NCBI GenBank assembly: GCA_038133505.1
Contig: JAYPTI010000017.1
Location: 1-30,723 of the forward strand
DNA: 30,723 bases
Direction: 5' to 3'
Origin: JAYQUR01 sp038133505
GTDB lineage: Bacteria; Pseudomonadota; Alphaproteobacteria; MPNO01; UBA830
Positions 1 through 7,001 of this stretch are shown piece after piece (within the stretch, counting starts at the first letter, position 1; each line of letters starts with the position of its first letter). The position numbers and the translations under genes were made by a program. The notes beneath the pieces are model-generated. The model was not told the origin of the DNA. It worked only from the letters and a program-made list of their open reading frames with translations, and made no database searches.

Positions 1-886
1 GGACGAGGTAGCTGCCGTCGCCGACGCCGTAGCTATGCAGGGTCTGGCCGAAATCGGCGGGATGCTCGGGCAGGTCGATTCGCTCCGCCACCTCGAAGAA
101 TCCGAGAATCCCGGCGGTCGAATTGACGGCGAACCTGCCGAGCGAAACGCCGGCATTGTCGAGGTCGCCCTGCAGGAGGTTGTTTATCGCGACCACGGGT
201 TCCCCGAAATTCTCGAAGAAGTTCCGCGCGATGTGACGCAGGGTCTCCGGCATGATGAAGCGGTAGACGCGCGAGACCGGCTCCAGAAGCACGATGTCGA
301 GGAAGTTGTTTACGCCGAACATCGCCCGGTTGAAGCCCTCGAGGGGATCGCGCGGGTCCCGATCCGACCTTTGCGGTGCGCGCGCGATTGTCGGCGCGGC
401 CGGGCCGGGGGCGGTAACGGCGGGGCGTTGCTGGCCGGCGCCCGCGATCATCGCGGTATGGCCCGGAAATGCCGTTATCAGGCCGGCTTTTATCTCGGGG
501 GCCAGTTCGGGAGCCGCGTTAAGGGCTGCCGAGACGATATCGCGCGCGTCGGCGGGATTGCGGGCCATCGCCTCCATCACGGTCAGCGACATCATCGTGG
601 CCGAGTTCCGCCGGTTCATGGCGTTTGCCATCGAACTCATATGAGTATCGCCGGACATGCGGCTCAATTCCCGCTGGCGGGCGTCGGTGTCGCGCCAGTT
701 CTGGGCGATCTGGGCCAGCCGCGCCTGGATATCCGGCGCCACCGCCGCCCGGGCCGGCGAGACCACGGTCAGAAACGACATCGTCGCGAACGCGAGAAGG
801 AGAGGCGTCAGGGCAGGGAAAAGCGCATTCTTACGGCGACCACGCTGATTGCGACGGGGCAAGCGGGCAATGGCCTTATGTATCAT
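1..886 (-). CDS. mlaA: MlaA/VacJ family outer-membrane lipid-asymmetry protein (3' end outside window)
   Basis: The minus strand is open from ATG at 886-884 to the left edge, giving 295 residues without a stop. The second half is a clear MlaA/VacJ domain: DPLEGFNRAMFGVNNFLD, then a segment with VSRVYRFIMPE, a GEPVVAINNLLQGD stretch, FAVNSTAGILGFFEVA and DFGQTLHSYGVGDGSYLV. In known systems MlaA sits in the outer membrane with porins and removes mislocalised phospholipids from the outer leaflet, passing them to MlaC and MlaFEDB. The N-terminus has a basic region, a hydrophobic stretch and an ARA-like signal peptidase I site (VVSPARA/AVAP). About 110 residues of alanine/methionine-rich extension then precede the MlaA domain. 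No lipobox cysteine is visible, although the classical protein is a lipoprotein. A GAGG about 14 bases upstream is a weak ribosome site, so the exact start is uncertain. The gene is divergent from the small gene at 999. Confidence 0.9.
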   Translation of the reverse strand, partial: MIHKAIARLPRRNQRGRRKNALFPALTPLLLAFATMSFLTVVSPARAAVAPDIQARLAQIAQNWRDTDARQRELSRMSGDTHMSSMANAMNRRNSATMMSLTVMEAMARNPADARDIVSAALNAAPELAPEIKAGLITAFPGHTAMIAGAGQQRPAVTAPGPAAPTIARAPQRSDRDPRDPLEGFNRAMFGVNNFLDIVLLEPVSRVYRFIMPETLRHIARNFFENFGEPVVAINNLLQGDLDNAGVSLGRFAVNSTAGILGFFEVAERIDLPEHPADFGQTLHSYGVGDGSYLV

Positions 887-998
887 GAACCCGGCAAACG
901 CCTCAAAGCGTCAAGAGAATCGGTCCCTTGCCGGCGTTCACAGACCGTTAACGCAGGAAGAGGATACTTTTCGAAGCGTTTACAACGGGAAAAGCGCC

Positions 999-1259
999 AT
1001 GACGCACTTCCTAGCGACCGAAGAAAATCCGGACGGCTACAAGCTCGAGGACATTCTCTCGATTATCCGTCAGGACATCATCAAGCGGGCGGGTCTGATC
1101 TCGGCCGACACACGCCCCGAAGCGCGCCACGTGCTCGCCAATAATATCCAGATCCTCCAGAAGATCACGGATTGCATCGACCTGGCGGAAGACTCGACGA
1201 GGGTACTCGATCGGTCTTTTGGTCACACCGGGGAGAAACCGCGCATCGGCGCGGCGTAA
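999..1259 (+). CDS. Small hypothetical protein (86 aa)
   Basis: An 86-residue protein starts at ATG 999 (MTHFLATEENPDGYKLEDIL) after a modest GGGA ribosome site. The same frame is open further upstream to 849, but that extension overlaps mlaA and reads like non-coding composition, so I chose the later start. The sequence is soluble, charged and predicted helical (KLEDILSIIRQDIIKRAG; ANNIQILQKITDCIDLAED), with no signal peptide or transmembrane segment. I do not recognise the family. The codon pattern is good and the helical EDILxxIRxDI stretch looks like a genuine small conserved protein. It is divergent from mlaA, with about 110 bases between them, and is followed by yciB on the opposite strand. 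Function unknown. Confidence 0.65.
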   Translation: MTHFLATEENPDGYKLEDILSIIRQDIIKRAGLISADTRPEARHVLANNIQILQKITDCIDLAEDSTRVLDRSFGHTGEKPRIGAA

Positions 1260-1327
1260 AAGGCGTTTACTTGCGGAAACCCGGTCCGCACAGCTAAGTC
1301 CGAAAAGCCGGTTCCGGCGTCTGCGCG

Positions 1328-1909
1328 TCAGGCGTCCTGGCCTTCGTCGTCGATCCGGTATCTGTTGAGAACCGGTATCTGCGTCATGCTGAACGCCAGC
1401 GTCAGTGCCATGATTCCGAATACCTTGAAATTGACCCAGAAATCCTCGGTCTGGGTGCGCCAGACCAGTTCGTTGGCGACCGCCATGGCGAGGAAGAAAA
1501 ATCCGAAATTCCGGGTCAGGATCCGCCAGCCGGGATCGGTCATCGGCCAGGCCGTGCCCATGACGGGTTTGAGCAGGGCGCGGCCGAAAACCAGCCCGCC
1601 CAGCAAAATGGCGGCGATCAGCGCCTGAACGATCGTCGGCTTCATCTTGATGAAGGTGTCGTCGTTGAAAATCAGCGTCAGCGCCCCGAACACGCCGACG
1701 ATGCCCGCTGTGATCATCGGCATCAGCGGAACGCGCCGGTTGATCGCCAGCGACAGGGCGAGCGCGACCACCGTCGCGCCCATAAGCGCGGCGGTGGCGA
1801 CGTATAGGTCCCATAGCTTGTAGGCGATGAAAAAGACGACCAGCGGCCCGTAGTCCGATACGACTTTGACCCAGCCCTTTTCCGAGGCTGCCTTGCGCTG
1901 CTCTTCCAT
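1328..1909 (-). CDS. yciB: Inner membrane septation protein A, YciB/IspZ family
   Basis: The protein has 193 residues from ATG 1909 (MEEQRKAASEKGWVKVV). The frame is open to 1978, but the shorter start has an AGGA just upstream and matches the usual family length of about 180. Family hallmarks are DYGPLVVFFIAYK near the N-terminus, five or so hydrophobic helices, the LIFNDDTFIKMKPTIVQAL loop between helices, and the C-terminal VNFKVFGIMALT segment (NFKVFG is very typical). YciB is an inner-membrane protein linked to cell-envelope integrity and septation, in E. coli together with the elongation and divisome machinery; its biochemical role is not established. A perfect CtrA-type box lies 51 bases upstream of the start, suggesting cell-cycle control. 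Confidence 0.93.
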   Translation of the reverse strand: MEEQRKAASEKGWVKVVSDYGPLVVFFIAYKLWDLYVATAALMGATVVALALSLAINRRVPLMPMITAGIVGVFGALTLIFNDDTFIKMKPTIVQALIAAILLGGLVFGRALLKPVMGTAWPMTDPGWRILTRNFGFFFLAMAVANELVWRTQTEDFWVNFKVFGIMALTLAFSMTQIPVLNRYRIDDEGQDA

Positions 1910-1959
1910 ATGTCCTGTTACCACCCGGTCATTCGTAAATCCACTAGGCGTCTTAAGTC

Positions 1960-1974
1960 TTAACCCTTGGTTAA
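1960..1974. promoter_or_regulatory. Candidate CtrA box (TTAA-N7-TTAA) between yciB and a small divergent ORF
   Basis: TTAACCCTTGGTTAA matches the alphaproteobacterial CtrA full-site consensus TTAA-N7-TTAA and is also an inverted repeat (TTAACC/GGTTAA). It lies in the divergent interval between yciB (start at 1909, minus) and the peptide gene at 2042 (plus), so it could act on either. A site of this kind occurs by chance now and then, but it is rare in DNA this GC-rich. Binding is inferred, not shown. Confidence 0.4.
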
Positions 1975-2041
1975 CCATACGGTCCGGATACTGGTCTGGA
2001 CGGCGGCGGACGCGTCTTGCCGCCAGGATCGGGGGAAAATC

Positions 2042-2161
2042 ATGACGCGGTTCTATCTGATCATTGCGGTGATCGCGGTCATGACGGCGGCCGCGACGGC
2101 GAGCGACAACGGGGACGACAGGTCCGAACGGTCCCAGACGGCAGTGTACGGGACGCGCTAA
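2042..2161 (+). CDS. Possible 39-aa secreted or membrane-anchored peptide
   Basis: A 39-codon frame starts at ATG 2042 behind a strong purine-rich ribosome site (GGGGGAAAATC). The product starts MTRFYLIIAVIAVMTAAATA, a basic residue followed by a hydrophobic stretch ending in an alanine-rich possible cleavage site. The remainder is a short polar tail (SDNGDDRSERSQTAVYGTR). It could be a small exported peptide or a single-span membrane peptide. No family is recognised. Support rests on the ribosome site and the signal-like N-terminus only; homologues were not checked. Confidence 0.4.
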   Translation: MTRFYLIIAVIAVMTAAATASDNGDDRSERSQTAVYGTR

Positions 2162-2370
2162 TTCGGAAACGCGTCGCCGATTCGCCTATCTGCGGATTAA
2201 CATCCGTCAAAGGCTGCGCCGGCCACAAGAGGCGTGGACCCTTTACGCTCATTTTTCTTCCTCTATGTGAATATTTCGTGACATCGATAATTATTCGGTG
2301 ACAACAGTAAATTTGCGCGCTAGGGTTAATACCGTGAGTAACGCAAGTGTACGGCATAGGTGAATATTGT

Positions 2371-2507
2371 CGCGGTCGGAACCAATACCGTTCGCAGAGG
2401 CGGCGAATGCGCCCCTCCAGGTAACGCAGCCTGCTTCGAGATACTCACGCACCTTGGCACGCCTCCCTTCGGGAGGCGTTCGTCGTTTGGGGCCGGTGGC
2501 TCCCGCG
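2371..2507 (+). ncRNA. Candidate structured RNA or phoH leader with long-range closing stem
   Basis: Between the AT-rich interval 2250-2350 and the phoH start, several pairings nest inside one another. CGCGG/CCGCG (2371-2375 with 2503-2507), GA/TC, CCA/TGG and CCG/CGG (2388-2390 with 2494-2496) form an interrupted closing stem. Inside it are a TTCGC/GCGAA hairpin (2391-2407), CAGG/CCTG (2418-2433) and a perfect 9-bp hairpin (ACGCCTCCC/GGGAGGCGT, 2459-2479, loop TTC). This resembles a structured RNA, either independent or in the 5' leader of phoH. A 6S RNA or an unnamed leader are possibilities I cannot decide by eye. The folding was done by hand and only the 9-bp hairpin is strong on its own. 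Confidence 0.3.
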
Positions 2508-2541
2508 GCGTGTCTTTTCACCGCAAACCAAAAGGACCTTC

Positions 2542-3273
2542 ATGGGCAAGAGATCCGCGCGCGCCGCTCGTTCGGGCGCCTACGAAAGCAACGTATGCAC
2601 GATTTCGGGGAACAACTGGGATCCGCTGGACGACAGCCGGAGCGGTAAGCGCTATATCCGGAATATCCAGCCCAAGAGCCCCAACCAGGCGAGGCTGATG
2701 GCGGCGTTGCAGTCGTCGCAGATGGTTCTCGCGCTGGGACCGGCTGGAACCGGCAAGACCTATTTGGCGATCGCTGCGGCAGTAGAGGCGCTCGAGGCGA
2801 ACGAGGTCGAACGTATCGTCCTGTCGCGGCCGGCCGTGGAGGCGGGCGAGAGCATCGGTTTCCTGCCGGGCGAGGTGAACGACAAGGTCGCGCCTTACAT
2901 GCAGCCTTTATACGACGCGCTACTGGATCGACTGGGGGGCAAACGCCTTCGCGCATTGATGTCGAACGGCGGGATCGAGATCGCGCCCGTCGGTTTCATG
3001 CGCGGCAGGACCCTTAGCCGGTCGTTCGTCGTGATCGACGAGGCGCAGAACTGCACCTACGCGCAGCTCAAGATGCTTCTCACGCGGCTCGGTTGGAGTG
3101 CGACGATGGTGGTGACCGGCGATCCGGAGCAGACCGATCTGCTGCCGGAATTGTCCGGGCTCGCCGATATCGCGGATCGGCTCGAGCCGCTTCCCAACGT
3201 CGAGGTCGTGCGGCTCGAAAAGTCCGACGTCGTGCGCCATCCGCTGGTCGGAGAGATGCTGACCGTCCTCTGA
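2542..3273 (+). CDS. phoH: PhoH-like P-loop ATPase
   Basis: The 243-residue protein starts at ATG 2542 with a good ribosome site (AAAGGA, 5 bases upstream). The PhoH domain fills most of it. Walker A is GPAGTGKT at 66-73, followed by the family-typical LSRPAVEAGESIGFLPG (94-110), KVAPYMQPLYDAL, Walker B/DEAQ VVIDEAQN at 163-170, and the sensor-like TGDPEQTDL at 192-200. This is the short PhoH form, without a KH or PIN domain. PhoH proteins are ATPases of the helicase-like P-loop class. In E. coli phoH is phosphate-starvation induced, and the related YbeZ works with the RNase YbeY; the substrate here is not known. It stands alone on the plus strand behind a roughly 380-base untranslated region. 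Confidence 0.93.
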   Translation: MGKRSARAARSGAYESNVCTISGNNWDPLDDSRSGKRYIRNIQPKSPNQARLMAALQSSQMVLALGPAGTGKTYLAIAAAVEALEANEVERIVLSRPAVEAGESIGFLPGEVNDKVAPYMQPLYDALLDRLGGKRLRALMSNGGIEIAPVGFMRGRTLSRSFVVIDEAQNCTYAQLKMLLTRLGWSATMVVTGDPEQTDLLPELSGLADIADRLEPLPNVEVVRLEKSDVVRHPLVGEMLTVL

Positions 3274-3323
3274 GGGGAATCGCCGCTGTTGCGCGGGGGC
3301 GCGGCGTCCGTTATGCCGCGCCC

Positions 3324-3809
3324 ATGACCCAGGACATCAAGGACGTCGAGCCCGGCCCGGTCGTCGAGCATTTCTTCGAGGATATCGAGGTCGGCGACGT
3401 GCGGAGGGCCGGCCCCATCACCGTCACGGCGGAGGAAATCCTCGCTTTTGCCCGCCGTTACGACCCGCTTCCGATGCACACCAGTGATGCCGGCGGCCGC
3501 GAGACGCCGCACGACAGCATGATCTCGTCGGGCGTTCTCACGATCGCGCTCAAGCAGCGCATGATCATGAGCATCGAGCGCAACAAGGCGCTGATCGGCG
3601 CGGCGCGTATCGAGGAGCAGAATTTTCTTCGGCCCGTCCGGCCCGGCGACGAGCTGTCGATCCGCCAGGAATGCGTCGACAAGCGCGGGTCCCGTTCCAA
3701 ACCCGACCGCGGCCTCGTCACGTGGACGTTCGAGGTGATCAACCAGGACGGCGCGGTCGTCCTCAACTCGCGCGATCAGGTGATGGTGCGGCGGCGGCCC
3801 GGAAACTAG
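3324..3809 (+). CDS. MaoC-like hotdog-fold dehydratase/hydratase
   Basis: This 161-residue protein starts at ATG 3324. The frame is open upstream to 3093, but that part overlaps phoH. It has the MaoC pattern: FFEDIEVGD near the start, a TVTAEEILAFARRYDPLPMH core with the expected Asp47 and His52 of the hydratase active site, then SSGVLTIALKQRMI, and the C-terminal PVRPGDELSIRQE and VINQDGAVVLNSRDQVMV segments of a hotdog fold. MaoC-like enzymes usually hydrate enoyl-CoA thioesters in an R-specific manner or dehydrate 3-hydroxyacyl-CoA; the substrate cannot be told. It starts 51 bases after phoH and is followed closely by a small ORF and an alpha/beta hydrolase, so these may be co-transcribed. 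Confidence 0.88.
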   Translation: MTQDIKDVEPGPVVEHFFEDIEVGDVRRAGPITVTAEEILAFARRYDPLPMHTSDAGGRETPHDSMISSGVLTIALKQRMIMSIERNKALIGAARIEEQNFLRPVRPGDELSIRQECVDKRGSRSKPDRGLVTWTFEVINQDGAVVLNSRDQVMVRRRPGN

Positions 3810-3812
3810 GCG

Positions 3813-3935
3813 ATGGTCCTCCGGCGGCTGCTTCTCATCGCGATCGTGGGTGTCGTGGTGGCGCTCGTTGCCCGCGCGAAGGCCACAGAAACCAGTTCCG
3901 AAGTTCCTCCTCGCGGGTGGATCGTCTCCCGATGA
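3813..3935 (+). CDS. Possible 40-aa single-span membrane peptide
   Basis: Three bases after the MaoC-like gene an ATG at 3813 opens a 40-codon frame. Its product begins MVLRRLLLIAIVGVVVALVA, an arginine pair followed by one hydrophobic helix, then a polar tail (RAKATETSSEVPPRGWIVSR). Its TGA overlaps the ATG of the downstream hydrolase (ATGA at 3932-3935), the usual layout of translationally coupled genes. The reading frame fills the gap between the two genes exactly. No family is recognised, and no strong ribosome site is visible apart from GG within the preceding stop region. It could alternatively be an untranslated spacer. Confidence 0.4.
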   Translation: MVLRRLLLIAIVGVVVALVARAKATETSSEVPPRGWIVSR

Positions 3936-4546
3936 CAGCGTTTCTCTTCGACGGTCCAGACGATGCCCGCATCACCGTGGCGCTGGCGCATGGCGCCGGC
4001 GCGCCGATGGACTCGGACTTCATGGCGTATTTCGCCGAGGCACTGGGCGCGCGCGGTATCCGCGTCGCGCGGTTCGAATTTCCCTACATGGCGAAGCGCC
4101 GGGAAGACGGCAGGAAACGGCCGCCCGACCGCGCGCCCGTGCTGCTCGACTTCTATTCGGCGGTCGCTGCGGAACTGGGAACCGACAGGCTCGTCGTTGC
4201 CGGCAAGTCGATGGGCGGACGCATCGCCTCGATGATCGCGGACGAGACGGGCGTCGCCGGGCTCGTCTGCCTCGGCTACCCGTTCCATCCGCCCGGAAAG
4301 CCGGATCTACTGCGGACGGAACATCTGGAGGCGTTGAAGACGCCGGCGCTGATCCTGCAGGGCGAGCGCGACCCGTTCGGCCGGCGCGACGAGGTCGAGA
4401 GCTATGCGCTGTCGACATCGATCGAGGTCACATTCCTGCCCGACGGGGATCACGATCTGAAGCCGCGCAAGGCGAGCGGGCGGACGCGGGAAGACAACTG
4501 GGCGGACGCCGTCGAGCGCATGGCGCTATTCGTTGCCGGGCGTTGA
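3932..4546 (+). CDS. Alpha/beta hydrolase, KANL3/Tex30 type
   Basis: The 204-residue protein starts at ATG 3932 (MTAFLFDGPDDARITVALAHGAGAPMDSDF). It has the AHGAGAPMDSDFM oxyanion region typical of the KANL3/Tex30 (COG3571-like) group and the nucleophile elbow GKSMGG at 91-96 with Ser93. The acid Asp147 lies in LQGERDPFG, and the catalytic His174 in LPDGDHDLKPRK. The full triad is therefore present. It has no signal peptide, so it is cytoplasmic. Its substrate is unknown; the family is annotated only as dienelactone-hydrolase-like. The start overlaps the stop of the preceding 40-aa frame, suggesting coupling. Confidence 0.87.
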   Translation: MTAFLFDGPDDARITVALAHGAGAPMDSDFMAYFAEALGARGIRVARFEFPYMAKRREDGRKRPPDRAPVLLDFYSAVAAELGTDRLVVAGKSMGGRIASMIADETGVAGLVCLGYPFHPPGKPDLLRTEHLEALKTPALILQGERDPFGRRDEVESYALSTSIEVTFLPDGDHDLKPRKASGRTREDNWADAVERMALFVAGR

Positions 4547-4607
4547 CGGCCGGCCGGGCCGCGCCTCAAAATCCGCGGTAGAAACAATCGGGACGGGGAG
4601 ACCGAAA

Positions 4608-5369
4608 ATGCCCGGACGGGTGGATGGCCGCGTCTGCGTCGTAACCGGCGCGGCGCAGGGGATCGGCGCAACCTATGCGCGGGCGCTTGCCGAAGAAGGC
4701 GCGAAGATCGTGGTCTCGGATATCGACGATGCCGCGGGCGTTGCCGAGGAGATCAACGCAGCGGGCGGCGAAGCGGCCGCTATTTTGTGCGACGTCTCCG
4801 ACTGGGATGCCTGCCAGGCGCTGGTCGCGCAGACGGTGGAGCGTTTCGGGCGGATCGACGTGCTGGTCAATAACGCCGCGATCTTCGGCACTCTCGATCG
4901 GGCTTCCATCGACGAGATCTCTCCCGAGCTTTTCGACCGCGTCCTGAAGGTGAATGTCGGCGGAACGTTCCTGTGCACGAAGGCGGCGGTTCCGGCGATG
5001 CGCGAGCAGGGCTACGGCAAGATCATCAACATCTCGACCAGCCGCATCTTCGCGGGCCTGCCGTTCTATCTGCATTACGACGCCTCGAAGGGCGCGGTGT
5101 TCGGGATGACACGGGCGATGGCGAAGGAACTGGGAGATGCCGGTATCCGCGTCAACGCCATCGCGCCCGGCTCGACGATGAGCGAAAACGTCAAGGCGCG
5201 GACCGACTGGCGCGACGGCGGACCCGCCGCGAAGCTCGCGGGCCGGTCCCTCAAGCGTCTCCAGGATCCGGAGGATCTGATCGGCGCCTGTATATTCCTT
5301 GCGTCCGGCGAGAGCGATTTCGTCACCGGCCAGACGATCGTCGTCGACGGCGGCGGCGCGATGTGGTGA
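4608..5369 (+). CDS. Short-chain dehydrogenase/reductase (SDR), classical
   Basis: The 253-residue protein starts at ATG 4608 behind a GGGGAG ribosome site. It is a classical SDR: the cofactor motif TGAAQGIG at 13-20, Asp38 in VVSDID (favours NAD(H) over NADP(H)), NNAA at 88-91, Ser143/145, Tyr157 and Lys161 in HYDASKG, then RVNAIAPGSTMSEN and the C-terminal SDFVTGQTIVVDGGG. It is the first gene of a run of six on the same strand, with a zinc-ribbon protein, a thiolase and a molybdenum hydroxylase. A role in oxidising a 3-hydroxyacyl-CoA before thiolytic cleavage is likely but inferred. A similar grouping of SDR, DUF35 protein and thiolase is known in the bbs operon for benzylsuccinate degradation. 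Confidence 0.9.
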   Translation: MPGRVDGRVCVVTGAAQGIGATYARALAEEGAKIVVSDIDDAAGVAEEINAAGGEAAAILCDVSDWDACQALVAQTVERFGRIDVLVNNAAIFGTLDRASIDEISPELFDRVLKVNVGGTFLCTKAAVPAMREQGYGKIINISTSRIFAGLPFYLHYDASKGAVFGMTRAMAKELGDAGIRVNAIAPGSTMSENVKARTDWRDGGPAAKLAGRSLKRLQDPEDLIGACIFLASGESDFVTGQTIVVDGGGAMW

Positions 5370-5427
5370 CGCTTGCCGGGCCATCGGCCCGTTGATACAA
5401 AATCGTTACAGGGAGAGGATCGGACTT

Positions 5428-5850
5428 ATGGCGGAAACCGCCCAGGACTTAGAAGAACATCCGTTTCTGGCGGGCGAGGCGGTGCGCCGCGCTGCCGACG
5501 GGGCGGCGCGGCTGATCGGGACCGAATGCCGCGACTGCGGCACCAAGGTTTTCCCGCCCGTGCATGTGTGCCCCGAATGCATGTCCGAAAACGTCTCCGA
5601 GACGGAGCTGTCGACCGAGGGCACGCTGTATTCCTGGTCGGTGGTGCACGTGGCGCCGAAGAACTGGCATGTGCCCTATATCGCCGGGTACGTCGATCTG
5701 CCCGAAGGCGTGCGGGTCTTTGCGCATATTGTCGAGGCGGACCCGGATGCGATGACGATGGATATGGGCGTTAGCCTGATGACGGCGGTACTCGGCGAGG
5801 CTGACGGCGAGCCGGTCGAGAGCTACGCGTTTACGCCGGCGAAGGGCTGA
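5428..5850 (+). CDS. Zinc-ribbon/OB-fold protein (DUF35 family), thiolase partner
   Basis: This 140-residue protein starts at ATG 5428 behind GGGAGAGGA. An N-terminal helix is followed by a rubredoxin-like zinc ribbon with Cys34/Cys37 (CRDCG) and Cys48/Cys51 (CPECM). The OB-fold part contains LYSWSVVHVAP, YIAGYVDLPEGVRVFAHI and a C-terminal Y-x-F-x-P ending. Proteins of this family (ChsH2 C-terminal part, BbsA, PhlB) form obligate complexes with thiolase-fold enzymes and bring acyl-CoA or stabilise the active site. The thiolase gene begins only 10 bases downstream, which supports that pairing here. It has no catalytic activity of its own that can be inferred. Confidence 0.9.
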   Translation: MAETAQDLEEHPFLAGEAVRRAADGAARLIGTECRDCGTKVFPPVHVCPECMSENVSETELSTEGTLYSWSVVHVAPKNWHVPYIAGYVDLPEGVRVFAHIVEADPDAMTMDMGVSLMTAVLGEADGEPVESYAFTPAKG

Positions 5851-5860
5851 GGAGAGAGCG

Positions 5861-7000
5861 ATGCGCGACGTATTCGTCATGGGCGCCGGCATGGTTCCGT
5901 TCGCCAAGTACCGGGACAAGACGCTCGCCGAAATCGGCTGGCCGGCGGTCAAGGCGGCGATCCAGGATGCCGGTATCGAGAAGCGAGATATCGAGGCGGC
6001 CTATTGCGGCTCCGGCCTCGGCGGCATGATGTCCGGCCAGCGGGTCCTCAAGCAGCTCGGCATCACCGGTCTCCCCATCACCAACGTCGAGAACGCCTGC
6101 TCGTCGTCGTCGACCGCGTTCCGGCAGGCCTACATCGCCGTCGGCGCGGGCGTGTACGACTGCGTGCTCGTCCTAGGAGTCGAGAAGCTCACCAAATTCG
6201 GCGGCGGCACCCTGCCGCTCGAGGACGAGGATTTTGAAGTTACCCACGGGCTCGTCATGCCGGCGCTCTACGGGATGCGGGCGCGGCGCTACATGCACGA
6301 GTACGGCCTCACGGAGGAACAGCTCGCCTCGGTCGCGGTGAAGGCGCACAAGCACGGCGCCAAGAACCCGGAAGCGCAATTCCAGAACGAGGTGACGCTC
6401 GAAGAGGTGATGAACGCCCGCAAGATCGCGGAGCCGTTCACGCTGCTTCATTGCTGCCCGTCCGGCGATGGCGCGGCGGCCGTCATCATCTGCTCGCCCG
6501 AAAAGGCGCGCCACCTCGGCGGCAAGCAGGTGAAGGTGAAAGGTTCCGAAGTGAACTCCGGTCGCTACATGACGGGCTTCCGCGACATGACCACGCCGGA
6601 GATCACCGTCCGCGGCGCAAAACAGGCATACGAAGAGGCCGGCATCGGCCCGGAAGACATCGATCTCGCCGAGGTCCACGACGCCTTCACTATCGCCGAA
6701 CTGCTGTACTACGAAGCGCTCGGCTTCTGCGGCAAGGGCGAAGCGGCGAAGCTGCTGGAAGACGGCGAGACCTCCGTCGGCGGCCGCATTCCGGTCAATC
6801 CGTCGGGCGGGCTGTTGTCGAAGGGCCATCCGATCGGCGCCACCGGCGTCGCCCAGATCGTCGAGGTCGTGCGCCACTTGCGCGGCGAGGCGGGCAGCCG
6901 CCAGGTCGAGGGCGCCAAGGTCGGGCTGACCCACTGCACCGGCGGCGGCATCTCCGGCTTCGATCACGGCGCCTGTTCCATCCATATGTTCTCGGTCTGA
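5861..7000 (+). CDS. Thiolase family protein (SCP-x/lipid-transfer type acyl-CoA acyltransferase)
   Basis: The 379-residue protein starts at ATG 5861 with a GAGGAGAG ribosome site in the gap after the DUF35 gene. It has thiolase-fold marks: VENACSSSSTAF with the nucleophile-position Cys80, GHPIGATG with His323, the HDAFTIAE loop, and C-terminal Cys359 in THCTGGG. Both catalytic cysteines and the histidine are kept, so carbon-carbon bond formation or thiolytic cleavage is plausible, unlike the Ltp2 retro-aldolases that dispense with the nucleophile. The sequence is of the non-specific lipid-transfer/SCP-x thiolase type rather than PhaA or FadA. Its partner is probably the upstream DUF35 protein. 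Substrate unknown; the setting points to a beta-ketoacyl-CoA from aromatic or branched-chain breakdown. Confidence 0.9.
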   Translation: MRDVFVMGAGMVPFAKYRDKTLAEIGWPAVKAAIQDAGIEKRDIEAAYCGSGLGGMMSGQRVLKQLGITGLPITNVENACSSSSTAFRQAYIAVGAGVYDCVLVLGVEKLTKFGGGTLPLEDEDFEVTHGLVMPALYGMRARRYMHEYGLTEEQLASVAVKAHKHGAKNPEAQFQNEVTLEEVMNARKIAEPFTLLHCCPSGDGAAAVIICSPEKARHLGGKQVKVKGSEVNSGRYMTGFRDMTTPEITVRGAKQAYEEAGIGPEDIDLAEVHDAFTIAELLYYEALGFCGKGEAAKLLEDGETSVGGRIPVNPSGGLLSKGHPIGATGVAQIVEVVRHLRGEAGSRQVEGAKVGLTHCTGGGISGFDHGACSIHMFSV

Positions 7001-7001
7001 T

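Noticed and set aside
35..1144. Long plus-strand reading frame at the left edge
   Set aside because: It is antisense to mlaA, whose family motifs are clear, and its product is arginine-rich low-complexity sequence as expected for a shadow frame in high-GC DNA.
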